64,000 nucleotides of DNA from Plasticicumulans lactativorans. GTDB lineage: Bacteria; Pseudomonadota; Gammaproteobacteria; Competibacterales; Competibacteraceae. The notes beneath the pieces are model-generated. The model was given only the letters and a program-made list of their open reading frames with translations. It was not told where the DNA came from and ran no database searches. Location: positions 124,001 to 188,000 of the forward strand of contig NZ_SLWY01000004.1 of NCBI RefSeq assembly GCF_004341245.1. Reading direction: 5' to 3'. Each line of letters begins with the position of its first letter. Within the stretch, counting starts at the first letter, position 1. Below are positions 55,660 to 64,000 of this stretch, one piece after another. A program made the translations under genes and the position numbers.

Positions 55660-56376
55660 TCAGCCGGTGCCATCCGTTCCCAATGGAAGTTCGTTCAATT
55701 CCGATCTGGCTTCTCGCCAAGCGGGGTAGAACCGATCCAGCAAGGCGATGAAGCGCTCATTGTGCGTGGGCTCGATCAGATGAATCATCTCGTGCACGAT
55801 CACGTATTCGAGCAGGTCGCGAGGCTTCTTGACCAGTTCCGTATTGAGCCGGATATGGGCGCGGTCATGGTTGCAACTGCCCCACTTGGTCTTCATGCGC
55901 TGGAGAAAATAACCCGCGACCTCGACACCGATCCGGGATTCCCAATGGCCGATCAACGGCGGAATGACCTGGTGCAGCAAGGAGCGCTGCCAACCTTGGT
56001 AAATGGCCGCGCGCTTCGCCGCATCGGTCCCGGGGCGGACACTGAAGGTAATGCGCCGATGATCCATCTTGATGAACGGCGGAACATCCTGCTGTACCAC
56101 GTTGAGCAGATAGCGCCTGCCCCAGATGTAATGGCTTTCCCGCGTTACGAACTGACGGGGCGTTTCACGCGCCTGACCCAGCAACTGGGCTTGCTGCCGG
56201 CGAATCCAGCCGAGCTTGGAAATGGCATATGCGCGCACGACTTCCAGTCGCGTACCGTTCGGCGCGACGAGGGTGACGTTACCCTCGGGGGGATGCACCG
56301 ACAGGTGGACATGCTTGACCGCCTTGAAAGTGACGGCGATGTCCAGCCCCCCCAGTTGTATGCGCGTATGGATCAT
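55660..56376 (-). CDS. YgjP-like (DUF45) metallopeptidase
   Basis: A 238-residue M48-superfamily protein. The zinc site is [27 protein letters not shown] (HExxH with a downstream His), and [21 protein letters not shown] is the characteristic YgjP block. The start overlaps the hsdR stop, so it belongs to the restriction operon; such peptidases are frequent companions of type I systems, perhaps for limiting HsdR or another function. The gene marks the left edge of the island, as composition changes around 55.6 kb. Confidence 0.88.
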   Translation of the reverse strand: MIHTRIQLGGLDIAVTFKAVKHVHLSVHPPEGNVTLVAPNGTRLEVVRAYAISKLGWIRRQQAQLLGQARETPRQFVTRESHYIWGRRYLLNVVQQDVPPFIKMDHRRITFSVRPGTDAAKRAAIYQGWQRSLLHQVIPPLIGHWESRIGVEVAGYFLQRMKTKWGSCNHDRAHIRLNTELVKKPRDLLEYVIVHEMIHLIEPTHNERFIALLDRFYPAWREARSELNELPLGTDGTG

Positions 56377-59300
56377 CGGTAGCCGGGCTGATTCTTGAGA
56401 AGTTCGAAGAGCTTGAGCGTGGCCTCACGGTTCTTTCCGACCAATGGGTACAGAAAATTCTGCACCGTGCGCTCCTTGGCCTCGTCTCCCCGCCATCCGG
56501 CCGGTGCGTGTTCGTGCATGGCGCGATCAATTTTCAGGGCGAGCGATGCGACGCTGTCATCGTAGTCGGCCTGTGATTCCTTCACGCTATCCACCACTGG
56601 GGCTCCGGCAAGGATCTCCGGCAGCTTGCGATAGATGACCAAGGCAGCAGGGTTGCCACACAGGATGGTGGGCTCATCACTGTCGGACTGCTTTTCGTGC
56701 AGCTTCCTCACCAGGGCTTCCGCATCGCGCAGGAATTTTTCGTAGGCTTCGGCATCCTCGCGACTCTGCTTGATCAGATCGTCCAGCAGCTTGGACATCT
56801 GTTCATAAAAGCGCGGATCGGTCAGGCGATCACGAATGATGGTCTTGCGGACATTGTTGATGATGGTTTCCGCAATCGCGTTCTTCGACAGCCTGCCCTT
56901 CTCGTTGAGCTTGCGGGCAATGGCGTCGTGGATGCCGGTCATGATGATCAGGTCGGTCAGCGACATCCCGTCCAGTTCGCCCAGTGCCTCTGCCGGTTCC
57001 GCCTGGATGTAGGTGTTGATGAGGTGGCGCATGTCCGCCTCGTAGGGCTTGATGTCCAGTTCTTCGCCGCTGTAGTGCTTGATCGCGGATCGCACTTCGG
57101 CATGGAACTCGATCTCCCGCTGCAAGATGGCGGCTTCGTCATCCGAGTATCCAGCTGCAGACAAATCCTGGGCGATGGCGGCGAAAGCGCGGATATAGGT
57201 CGCCACTGCCTTGTAGAAGGCGATGCGCAGTGCTTCGGTGGCATCGAGCGCTTCCGGGTTGCCCGCATGACCGCAGAAATAATGGATGAACTGCTCCAGT
57301 TCGCGCGGCTGCTCCACCGGCTCGCACAGGTAATGCAATGCCTCGCGGGCTTCATCCAGTTTCTTGCGGCCTTCGGCCAGCCAGTTCTTCAAATTGACAT
57401 TGTTGTCGCCACCATTGCCCTGGTCGATGTCCAGCTCGTCGGAACTGTACACGGCAATGGCCTGCTGGACGTCGCCGAACAATTCCTTGTAGTCGACGAT
57501 GTGGCCATAGTCCTTGTCATCCCCGTCCAGGCGGTTGGTGCGGCAGATGGCCTGAAACAGGTTGTGGTCGCGCAGTTCGTTATCCAGGTAGATATAGGTG
57601 CAACTGGGCGCATCGAAACCGGTGAGCAGCTTGCTGACCACGATCAGCAACTTCAGGTTGGCCGGCTCTTCGATGAAACGGCGTTTGCCTTCGTCCTCGT
57701 ACTGCTTGGTCGTACGGCCATTACGCAGCACGTAATCCTTGTAGGTGTCGTACTTGTAGCGCTCGTCGCTGTCCCTGGGTGCGCGCGAAATGGCGTTATG
57801 GTTGGGTTCGTAGGAGGTGACGATGCCGCAGTGACGCCCGAAGGACGTGTTCTGGAACAGCCGGTAGTAATGGCAGGCATCGTAGATGGAGGCCGCCACC
57901 AGGATGGCCGTGCCGCGATCGTTGTTCAGGCGTGGCTTGAGGCTGAAGTCCTCGATGATGTCGGCAATGATGCGCTGCTTGCGCTCGCCGGCGCTCATCA
58001 GTTCTTCCATCGTTGCCCAACGCTTGCGCAGCAGAGCCTTCTGGAAGTTGTTGAGGCCACGTGTCTTCTTCTCGAACCAGGCGTCGATGGCCTGCGGCGA
58101 GGTCAGCCGCTGCGGCACGTCGCGGGCCTCGTACTTGAGGTCCAGCACCACGTGGTCGGCCACGGCCTCGTGGAATTTGTAGGTGTGGATGTAGGTGCCG
58201 AACACGTCCCGGGTGGTCTGCCGATCCTTGCGCAGCAGAGGCGTGCCGGTGAAGCCGATGAAGATGGCGCCATGGAGCCAGCGCTTCATCTGCTTGTTCA
58301 TGTTGCCGCCCTGGGTGCGATGGCATTCATCCACGAACACGTAGAAGCGCCCGTGGATGGATGGTGGTTCACCCTTCAGGTCAGCGGCGTCGAATTTGTG
58401 GATCAGCGCACACAGCAGGCGCGGCGCGGTCTCCCTCAGTTTCTGCACGAATTCCGCGCGCGAGGTGATGCGCGGCGAAGGCGACTCCGCACCGATCACC
58501 CCGGCATTGCGCATCACGCCTTCGATCTGCTTGTCCAGTTCGTCGCGGTCGGTCACCACCAGCACCCGCGCCTGCGGGTCGTGTTCCAGCAGCCACTTGG
58601 CCAGCAGCACCATCAGGATGCTCTTGCCGCTGCCCTGGGTGTGCCAGATCACGCCCCCCTCGCGCTGCCGGATGCGCTCCTGGGCCGCCTTGATGCCAAG
58701 GTATTGATGCGGCCGTGGCACCTTCTTCTGCCCGGCATCGAAGATCACGAAATTACGGGCCAGATCGAGCAACCGATCCTGCCGGCACATCTGCGCCAGC
58801 GGCCGATCCAGCAGCGTGCCAGCCACGCCGGTGGCGGCCGCCTCGGGAGATTCATCCTTCCACTGCACGAAGAACTGCTCCGGCGTGCCGGTCGTCCCGT
58901 AGCGCAGCCCCTGCGCATCGCTACCCGCCAGTAGCAACTGCACCGTGCTGAAGAAGCCCTGGTTGAAGATCGGCTCCTGGTTGCTGATCAACTGGCGAAC
59001 GCCATCGCCTATTTCCACCGAACTGCGCTTGAGTTCGATCACCGCCACCGCCAGGCCGTTGAGGTAGAGCACGATGTCCGGCCGGCGCACGTGCTCTCCC
59101 TTCAGCGTCACCTCTTCGGCCAGCGCGAAGTGGTTGCGCTCCGGATGATCCCAGTCGATCAGTTGCACCGTTTCATGCGACTGGCCCATAGCCACCTGCA
59201 CCGGCACGCCGTAGCGCAGCAACTGGTAGGTGCGCAGACTGGCCTGATACGGGGTGATGCCCGTGACATCTGCCGCCGTTTCCAGCTTCTGCAAGGCAGC

Positions 59301-59498
59301 GCCGATGTGGGCGGGCGAATAGCCGCGCGCGGCCAGATTGGCGCGCAGCAGTTCGGTCTCGATGGCGCGGTTGTCGTCGCGTTTGCCCCAGTTGCCGAGA
59401 TAGTCGTAGCCAAGGCCGCTTTCTTCCAGAGGGGCGGAAAAGAGCCGGACCACGCGGTTCTGGGTATTGCGCTCGGAACGGGGAATGGAAGGGGTCAT
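56373..59498 (-). CDS. hsdR: Type I restriction endonuclease subunit R
   Basis: A 1041-residue motor/nuclease subunit. The N-terminal PD-(D/E)xK nuclease is [29 protein letters not shown]. The helicase domains follow: Walker [12 protein letters not shown] (about 310), DEAD-like box [12 protein letters not shown] (about 390), GFTGTPLL and the later [17 protein letters not shown] and [22 protein letters not shown]-terminal helical domain ends the protein. It translocates DNA and cuts unmethylated DNA together with HsdM and HsdS. The ATG overlaps the stop of the AlbA_2 remnant; the 3' end overlaps the peptidase gene. Intact. Confidence 0.96.
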   Translation of the reverse strand: MTPSIPRSERNTQNRVVRLFSAPLEESGLGYDYLGNWGKRDDNRAIETELLRANLAARGYSPAHIGAALQKLETAADVTGITPYQASLRTYQLLRYGVPVQVAMGQSHETVQLIDWDHPERNHFALAEEVTLKGEHVRRPDIVLYLNGLAVAVIELKRSSVEIGDGVRQLISNQEPIFNQGFFSTVQLLLAGSDAQGLRYGTTGTPEQFFVQWKDESPEAAATGVAGTLLDRPLAQMCRQDRLLDLARNFVIFDAGQKKVPRPHQYLGIKAAQERIRQREGGVIWHTQGSGKSILMVLLAKWLLEHDPQARVLVVTDRDELDKQIEGVMRNAGVIGAESPSPRITSRAEFVQKLRETAPRLLCALIHKFDAADLKGEPPSIHGRFYVFVDECHRTQGGNMNKQMKRWLHGAIFIGFTGTPLLRKDRQTTRDVFGTYIHTYKFHEAVADHVVLDLKYEARDVPQRLTSPQAIDAWFEKKTRGLNNFQKALLRKRWATMEELMSAGERKQRIIADIIEDFSLKPRLNNDRGTAILVAASIYDACHYYRLFQNTSFGRHCGIVTSYEPNHNAISRAPRDSDERYKYDTYKDYVLRNGRTTKQYEDEGKRRFIEEPANLKLLIVVSKLLTGFDAPSCTYIYLDNELRDHNLFQAICRTNRLDGDDKDYGHIVDYKELFGDVQQAIAVYSSDELDIDQGNGGDNNVNLKNWLAEGRKKLDEAREALHYLCEPVEQPRELEQFIHYFCGHAGNPEALDATEALRIAFYKAVATYIRAFAAIAQDLSAAGYSDDEAAILQREIEFHAEVRSAIKHYSGEELDIKPYEADMRHLINTYIQAEPAEALGELDGMSLTDLIIMTGIHDAIARKLNEKGRLSKNAIAETIINNVRKTIIRDRLTDPRFYEQMSKLLDDLIKQSREDAEAYEKFLRDAEALVRKLHEKQSDSDEPTILCGNPAALVIYRKLPEILAGAPVVDSVKESQADYDDSVASLALKIDRAMHEHAPAGWRGDEAKERTVQNFLYPLVGKNREATLKLFELLKNQPGYR

Positions 59499-59986
59499 GG
59501 TGTCGGCGGCTCCTTGCGCAGGGATTGCAGCATCGCGTGTCCAGCGTCGGTCAGGCGGTATTTCTGCAAACGGCTGTTAGGCTTGCCGGGCAATGTGTAC
59601 TCGATCAGGCCCTGTGCAAGCGCCGGTTCGATGTAGCGTTCGCGCACATGTGTGCGGTCCTTGAGTTGCAGGTGCCCGCGGATTTCCACATTGCCCAATT
59701 CGCCAGTTTCCGCGAGCAGCATCAGCAGGGCTGCGACTGGTGGGGTGACTGGTGGAGTGACTGGTGGGGTGACTTGGCCGGCGGCCTTCTGCCATTCCAC
59801 CTCCGGCCGCTGGACCACGGCGCTGAACTGGTTGCCTGACACATCATCGACGAATTCGATCCGGGGCCACTCCTTCAACGCACGCGGCACACCGCTGCCC
59901 AGCCCACGATAAGGCAGCACCTTCGAGGCATGTTCCGTCAACGTCGGGTTGCGGCGGTTGGTCTTGCCCTCGCGGATGTCCTCCAC
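59495..59986 (-). pseudogene. C-terminal remnant of an AlbA_2-type (Schlafen-like) ATP-binding protein
   Basis: A 163-residue open frame. VEDIREGKTNRRNPTLTEHASKVLPYRGLGSGVPRALKEWP is the internal part of AlbA_2-domain/ATP-binding proteins, where it lies after the AlbA_2 and HATPase regions, so about the first two thirds are missing. The GTG that opens this frame is an internal Val codon of such proteins. The end has a VTPP repeat (three 12-base units, 59735-59770) and a winged helix (about 85-155). The stop overlaps the hsdR ATG, so translation of the remnant could still drive hsdR. Upstream sequence is DUF1016. Confidence 0.75.
59735..59774. repeat. 12-base tandem repeat in the AlbA_2 remnant
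   Basis: Three copies of a 12-base unit (GACTGGTGGGGT with one change) and a partial fourth encode VTPP repeats. Repeat linkers of this type vary in copy number in this protein family. Confidence 0.8.
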
Positions 59987-60578
59987 GCTCCTGTTCGATC
60001 TCGCGCTCCTGCGCTTCCCCCGCCAAGCCCAGAAAGTTGAAGCGGTAGGGATCTTTCAGGGATTCCCGCGCTAGGTCGGACTGTGGCGCCGGCAGACGCT
60101 GGTCGAAATTGGTGACGGCCTTGCTCGTACGCGCCAGCAGGCGGGTTTCGATGCGGATGCTCAGCACATTGCGCGACCAGCCATGCTCTAGTGCGGCGCG
60201 GGCGTAGGCCAAGTGCTCGGCGGGCTATTTTAGCCGATCCAACAGCACCAAATTGTGGCCCCAGGGCAATTGTGCAGCAGGTTGCTGCACAATCGACTCG
60301 TCGGGCCAGGCCTCGGCGAAGGCACGCATGTACTTGAAATTGCTTGGGGAAAAGCCCTTCATGTCCGGAAAGACCGCGCGCAGATCGTGCGCCAGCCGCT
60401 CGATCACCTTCGCACCCCAGCCCTGCTCAGCCTGCCGTGCCAGGATGTCGCAGCCGATCTGCCGGTACAGCCCCACCAGTTCCCGATTGATTGCCAGCGC
60501 GACGCGCTGCTGTGCTATGTGGATGCGGCCCTTAAGTTCGGCCAACCAGTTTTTTACGTCCTGATGAAGTTCGGTCAT
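59987..60578 (-). pseudogene. Truncated DUF1016 (YhcG-type) nuclease gene with internal stop
   Basis: The DUF1016 N-terminal domain reads from the ATG at 60578: LHQDVKNWLAELKGRIHIAQ, GWGAKVIERLAHDLRAVFPDMKGFSPSNFKYMRAFAEAWPDE. An in-frame TAG at 60225-60227 follows LLDRLK, and the same frame then continues with PAEHLAYARAALEHGWSRNV, NFDQRLPAPQSDLA and DPYRFNFLGLAGEAQEREIEQE. Similarity stops there, at about 59987-59990, and the next bases are AlbA_2-protein sequence in another frame. The C-terminal PD-(D/E)xK nuclease domain is lost. Two independent lesions, an amber stop and a deletion, show decay. Confidence 0.85.
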
Positions 60579-60625
60579 GCGCCTTACCCCAAATCAATCC
60601 ACTTGAGCACTTGACTGTGCATTTG

Positions 60626-61528
60626 CTACCCCATCACCTTGTTCCAGTCTATCGGGTAGTCCGCAGCCTTCAGTTCCTTGGCAAGTTCTGTTTTCCAGCC
60701 GTTGTTATCGTCCATTACCGACCAGACGACACCAGCAAAGTCACTGGGGATCTCAAGCCTTCCCTTCTTCAATGCACAAACGTTCCCCCGACCTAGCTTG
60801 GCAATAAAATAACCAAGCTCCAGCAGCACGTTCTGACGGGCACGAGGTTCCAAACTGTCTCCCCCAACAGAACGCCCCTCGTCATCCGGCGTAAGCAGGA
60901 CAACGGCGAAGCCAACATCCGAGTTCGCCACGATCTTCTCGATGATAGTGCGGCCTTGGTTGGCCTGTTCATGCAGAATCACCACATCAATGCCGATTTT
61001 TTCAAGGAAACGCGCAACCGATTCGCGTGCAGCAACATCGTGACCATGCACGATGAAAACCTTGTTAGACTTGGGCGGCGCCAAAAGCTGTACAGTTGTG
61101 CTCCCGTTGGCTCTGACATAAGCCTTGAAATCTCTCACGAACGGAATAATCAACTGCCCCGTCATGGTCTGAATGCCGCTGATGACCTTCTTTCCGGAGT
61201 AGTAAAAGTCGTGCGATAAGTTGATTGCCCTTTGCGGGTCTTCCGCCAAGTGCTTCACCAGAAGCAATTGCATCCCCAACTGTTTCTTCGGATCGTCCGG
61301 CCATTGCAGAACGCTGCTGCCAACAAGGCTACCACCGGTTTTTCTGCCATCCTCAATGAACTGTTCAAGGTTCAGACCGGCAGTTAGACCTTCGTTGATC
61401 TGGAACAAGTCTGGGTGATTTAGCAGTTGACCTAACCTTCTGAGTGAACGCCCGTAGGTCTGGAGCGTTGCGCCCTGAAGGTCGAGCACCGCCGAATTGA
61501 TCTGATCAAACAAATCCAGTGCTGTCAT
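60626..61528 (-). CDS. TIR-like (PF10137/CAP12-type) protein
   Basis: A 300-residue protein. Residues about 1-150 form an N-terminal domain I do not recognise. Residues about 155-275 are a TIR-like domain: [40 protein letters not shown] with Glu197, [14 protein letters not shown] and [19 protein letters not shown] with Glu237, the probable NAD-cleaving Glu. PF10137-type TIR domains are effectors in CBASS and related antiphage systems. No CD-NTase is present, so it is probably triggered by the neighbouring small protein or the restriction complex. Its start overlaps the small gene's stop. Confidence 0.85.
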   Translation of the reverse strand: MTALDLFDQINSAVLDLQGATLQTYGRSLRRLGQLLNHPDLFQINEGLTAGLNLEQFIEDGRKTGGSLVGSSVLQWPDDPKKQLGMQLLLVKHLAEDPQRAINLSHDFYYSGKKVISGIQTMTGQLIIPFVRDFKAYVRANGSTTVQLLAPPKSNKVFIVHGHDVAARESVARFLEKIGIDVVILHEQANQGRTIIEKIVANSDVGFAVVLLTPDDEGRSVGGDSLEPRARQNVLLELGYFIAKLGRGNVCALKKGRLEIPSDFAGVVWSVMDDNNGWKTELAKELKAADYPIDWNKVMG

Positions 61529-61809
61529 TTTTCGTCACTTTCAAGTCGTGCTGCCGCAGCGCGCTCAATGATGGCTTCGCGGAATTGCTCCTTCATCCCG
61601 TCAACCATCTGTGCAACCAGCGGATCGTCGACCCAAGGCGAGACTTTGGCCTCAAGCGTGGCGTTGGCTTGCTGGATGGCCGCTTCGATGCTGGCCGGGT
61701 CATTGGGGTCGAAGTTCACCGTCCCCAGTTCACCATCGAATTCTTCGAGGGCTTGCTGTGCTTGTTCAAGCTGTCTCGTCAGTTTGTCCAGACCGTCGAT
61801 CTTGAACAT
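61525..61809 (-). CDS. Small predicted coiled-coil protein paired with the TIR gene
   Basis: A 94-residue acidic, mainly helical protein: [27 protein letters not shown] has a heptad-like pattern, followed by [20 protein letters not shown] and a C-terminal helix with [19 protein letters not shown] good AGGAG precedes the ATG at 61809. The stop overlaps the TIR start (ATGA), so the two are made together. I recognise no domain. Its position suggests a sensor, adaptor or inhibitor of the TIR protein. Confidence 0.75.
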   Translation of the reverse strand: MFKIDGLDKLTRQLEQAQQALEEFDGELGTVNFDPNDPASIEAAIQQANATLEAKVSPWVDDPLVAQMVDGMKEQFREAIIERAAAARLESDEK

Positions 61810-61846
61810 CTCGATTCTCCTGTGGTGATCCCAATGAGTGAAATAC

Positions 61847-63097
61847 CTACACCAACCGCGTCCGGCCAGTCAGTAATTCCTGCATCATGGCCTGCTTGAG
61901 GGCGCTGGTCTTGGTGCGGCGGATTTCGAGGGTGGTGATTTCGGCGTCCATGTCACTGAGGATAGTCGCAATGGCAGTTTGCTCCGAAGTATCAGGCAAA
62001 TAAACCTCGATGCTGGATAACGCATTTGCGCTGATATGAACAACAGCATCACCTTGTCCCAAACTGGACTTTTGTCTTGTCACAGCAGGCGTGTTACAGC
62101 AATAGCCCATAAAAACTGAATTCACTCCAATCGGCCGAAGAATCACAACATCCCCACCTGCATACGCCTCAATTTCATCAACAAAGGCAGCACATTTACC
62201 AATTTCTTCCTTCGTTTCTCCAGAACCCGCGAATAGGATGTCTCCCTTTTTGATTCTGATAGCGGACTCCGCAACTTCTCTTGAAATGTATGAGTTGAAT
62301 AACCTGATGATGTCATCATGGTGCGTGTAAAGTTCGCCATAACGTACGCAAGGCAGAACTCCGCTTTGTGCTTCATCCTTACGTATGCCAGTACCCTTCA
62401 GAAATATTCCAAGCTCCCCCAACCGCTTCACCTCCCACTCCCCACTGAACCCCGGCAGGCGGGTTTGGCCGGTGAGGAGTTGCTGCATGGTGGCCTGTTT
62501 GATGGCGCGCTTTTTGGCGATCAGGCGATCCAGGCCGTCCAGCAGTGCGTCCATGTCGCTGAGGGCGGTGGTGATGGCATGTTGTTCATCAAGAGTCGGA
62601 GGCAGCGGGATTACAAAATTTCGAATCCTTGTCAGTGCTAATTTCGGCTGTGCACCAATAGTTTGAGTCGAATTTATAACATCCTGCACGACCGGAGACA
62701 TCAACACATAAAGTAAGTAGTCTCTATCGCACTTTATTTCACTAATTCGGTTGGCATTTTCCGTAAGGTTCGCACCATCAAGTTTCACAGGTATCTTTCC
62801 GACGATACCCAGGCTCCCTGCAACGGAGATGAATAAATCTTCCTTAAAAATCCGATATCGACTTATGGCAGGATAAGCCTCGACAGGAACATATTTGATA
62901 TCTTCTGTAACTAGTCCGCCAGGGCGCATATCCGTAACACGAATATACGGATATGGAGTCACCTTCTCTCCCACCAAGTAGCCAAGCGGTAATCTCTTTC
63001 CACTCGTCACGGCGGCAATAGAGTCGAGGGACTTAGCTTTCCAATCCACCGGAATTACCCCCACCTCCGTCTGCTTGTATCCTGGCCTTACCTCCAT
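61847..63097 (-). CDS. hsdS: Type I restriction-modification specificity subunit S
   Basis: A 416-residue subunit with two target-recognition domains. TRD1 spans about 1-185 (TEVGVIPVDWKAKSLDSIAAVTSGK, then IRVTDM); TRD2 spans about 210-375 (SGEWEVKRLGELGIFLKGTGI). Each is followed by a copy of the conserved coiled-coil repeat: QHAITTALSDMDALLDGLDR and QTAIATILSDMDAEITTLEI, with KQATMQQLLTGQTRL and KQAMMQELLTGRTRL. The TRDs set a bipartite recognition sequence that cannot be read directly. The TRDs are strikingly AT-rich, typical of frequently exchanged hsdS. The start overlaps the hsdM end. Confidence 0.94.
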   Translation of the reverse strand: MEVRPGYKQTEVGVIPVDWKAKSLDSIAAVTSGKRLPLGYLVGEKVTPYPYIRVTDMRPGGLVTEDIKYVPVEAYPAISRYRIFKEDLFISVAGSLGIVGKIPVKLDGANLTENANRISEIKCDRDYLLYVLMSPVVQDVINSTQTIGAQPKLALTRIRNFVIPLPPTLDEQHAITTALSDMDALLDGLDRLIAKKRAIKQATMQQLLTGQTRLPGFSGEWEVKRLGELGIFLKGTGIRKDEAQSGVLPCVRYGELYTHHDDIIRLFNSYISREVAESAIRIKKGDILFAGSGETKEEIGKCAAFVDEIEAYAGGDVVILRPIGVNSVFMGYCCNTPAVTRQKSSLGQGDAVVHISANALSSIEVYLPDTSEQTAIATILSDMDAEITTLEIRRTKTSALKQAMMQELLTGRTRLV

Positions 63098-64000
63098 ACC
63101 GCCCCCATCTTCTTCAGGTGCTCCTCCACCTTCGCGCTCAGGGCGGCAACGTCCGCTTCCAGCCGGGGCAGCGGTGTTTCATAGCGCTCCGCCAGTTCGC
63201 GGATGCGATTGGCCAGCGTCTGTGATACACGCTCCAGTTCCTGCTGTACGTCCTGTTGCAGCCGGGCCATCCATTTGTCGTCCACCACCAGGGTTTTCAC
63301 CTCGGCCTCGGTCAGCTTCGGGTATTGCTCCAAGGCTTTCCGGTCGAGTCCGGCATCGAGCGCCTTGACCGCCTTCTTCAATGCGGCCTCCTCGGTACTG
63401 AGTTTGAACCATTGCTTGAGCACGGCCCGTTCCTCGGCGCTATCCGCGTCGTTGCCGATTTCGGCGATGCGGTCCTTCACCTGCGCGGCATTGATTTTGT
63501 CGAAGCCGGAGAAAACACCCTCCTCGCCGCCGTGCTCTTCCTCCAGTTCGGCAATCTGGCTGGTGAGGCTTTCCAGTTCGGCCTGCCTGACTTCCAGTTC
63601 GGCCTGCTCGGCGGCGAAGTAGCGGGCAACGATAGCGGGCTTGGACAGCAGGTCGCAGGTCCAGCCCTTGTCGCGGGTCTTGCCCTTCTTGTCGGTCTCC
63701 AGAATACGCCGGGGCAGCGCCACCCAGCCGTCGGCAGTAATCAGGTACGCGTCGTCCTGCATCGTCTCGGCCCAGTAGTCCATCAGGTGCTGGTAGACGT
63801 CATAAGGATCGAGCAGGGGCGCGGCCTGGAAAGTGGCGAGCAGGGTTTCGGAGACGGTCTCGATCAGCGCCTTGGGGTGGTCGCCCGGCTGGATGCCGGT
63901 GAGCAGCGGGGTGATGGCTTGCCGCCATTTGTCGAACAGAGTTTCCACCTTGGCGCGGAAGCGCTGGAATTCCGGGTGCGCGAGGATGGTCTGGCGAATC
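63088..64000 (-). CDS. hsdM: Type I restriction-modification methyltransferase subunit M (C-terminal part)
   Basis: The frame is open through the right edge (TILAHPEFQRFRAKVETLFD precedes an internal GTG), so only the last 303 residues are seen. They comprise the C-terminal HsdM region: LLDPYDVYQHLMDYWAETMQDDAYLI, GWTCDLLSKPAIVARYFAAEQAEL, and a coiled-coil-rich tail that contacts HsdS (LESLTSQIAELEEEHGGEEG and KQWFKLSTEEAALKKAVKAL). The SAM-binding and NPPF motifs must lie outside the window. It overlaps hsdS by ten bases. Confidence 0.9.
   Translation of the reverse strand, partial: IRQTILAHPEFQRFRAKVETLFDKWRQAITPLLTGIQPGDHPKALIETVSETLLATFQAAPLLDPYDVYQHLMDYWAETMQDDAYLITADGWVALPRRILETDKKGKTRDKGWTCDLLSKPAIVARYFAAEQAELEVRQAELESLTSQIAELEEEHGGEEGVFSGFDKINAAQVKDRIAEIGNDADSAEERAVLKQWFKLSTEEAALKKAVKALDAGLDRKALEQYPKLTEAEVKTLVVDDKWMARLQQDVQQELERVSQTLANRIRELAERYETPLPRLEADVAALSAKVEEHLKKMGAVWR

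Noticed and set aside
59844-60212. A separate 122-codon gene after the DUF1016 N-terminus
   Set aside because: It is the continuation of the DUF1016 frame after the amber codon, and its last third is out-of-frame AlbA_2 sequence; annotated as pseudogene instead.

Overview
The window is a high-GC proteobacterial chromosome segment, most likely from a gammaproteobacterium. This is inferred from gene content and order: ubiE-ubiJ-ubiB preceded by a DUF971 gene, yibN-grxC-secB-gpsA, glyQ-glyS-HAD-plsC, ntrB-ntrC-glnA, a BMFP/UbiK gene and paired glnK/amtB genes. A high-GC betaproteobacterium cannot be excluded. I saw no rRNA, tRNA, CRISPR array or insertion sequence.

Layout. 1-0.7 kb: AT-richer left edge with a partial HNH nuclease gene, an inverted-repeat structure and a REP-like palindrome. 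0.7-4 kb: a secreted protein, a monooxygenase-like gene, paiB and a divergent MocR regulator. 4.1-9.1 kb: trmL, then an overlapping lipid-modification operon (mprF, acvB/virJ-like hydrolase, SNase-like protein). 9.1-14.3 kb: aroG, a TauE/SafE membrane protein, a patatin, a CorC/TlyC-type membrane protein, a DUF3455 lipoprotein and a small zinc-ribbon protein. 14.4-19.4 kb: fpr, an unknown membrane protein, an M20 peptidase overlapping a YadGH-type ABC exporter. 19.4-22.2 kb: glnK-amtB-glnK and ubiK. 22.2-28.4 kb: a gene-poor stretch, a VOC protein, an intradiol dioxygenase, a formaldehyde-detoxification operon (frmA-GNAT-fghA), a Sel1-repeat lipoprotein and a CMD-family protein. 28.5-32.8 kb: ntrC, ntrB, glnA. 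33-41.8 kb: an HMA-domain protein, a patatin, glyQ-glyS-HAD-plsC, two small genes (one RHH regulator), HIT and comM/yifB. 41.8-49.7 kb: gpsA-secB-grxC-yibN, ctpA, a GlsB/YeaQ protein, ubiB-ubiJ-ubiE-DUF971. 49.8-55.6 kb: TetR plus a rifampicin-phosphotransferase-like enzyme, and a DUF4242 protein divergent from a winged-helix/TPR regulator. 55.6-64 kb: a type I restriction-modification island running off the right edge.

Nitrogen control is the clearest regulatory theme. The glnK-amtB, ntrBC and glnA units each have a sequence matching the sigma-54 -24/-12 consensus on the coding strand, and each has an upstream dyad resembling an NtrC site. NtrB/NtrC, glutamine synthetase, the ammonium channel and two PII proteins therefore look like one regulon encoded within about 13 kb.

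The right-hand island is the main accessory region. On the minus strand the order is hsdM (partial), hsdS, a 94-aa coiled-coil-like protein, a TIR-like (PF10137-type) protein, a broken DUF1016 gene fused by deletion to the C-terminal remnant of an AlbA_2-type ATP-binding protein, hsdR, and a YgjP-like metallopeptidase. Start/stop overlaps join most of these into one transcription unit. The small-protein/TIR pair, set between hsdS and hsdR, is the best candidate here for a poorly described antiphage module. The DUF1016/AlbA_2 chimera records decay of another accessory module.
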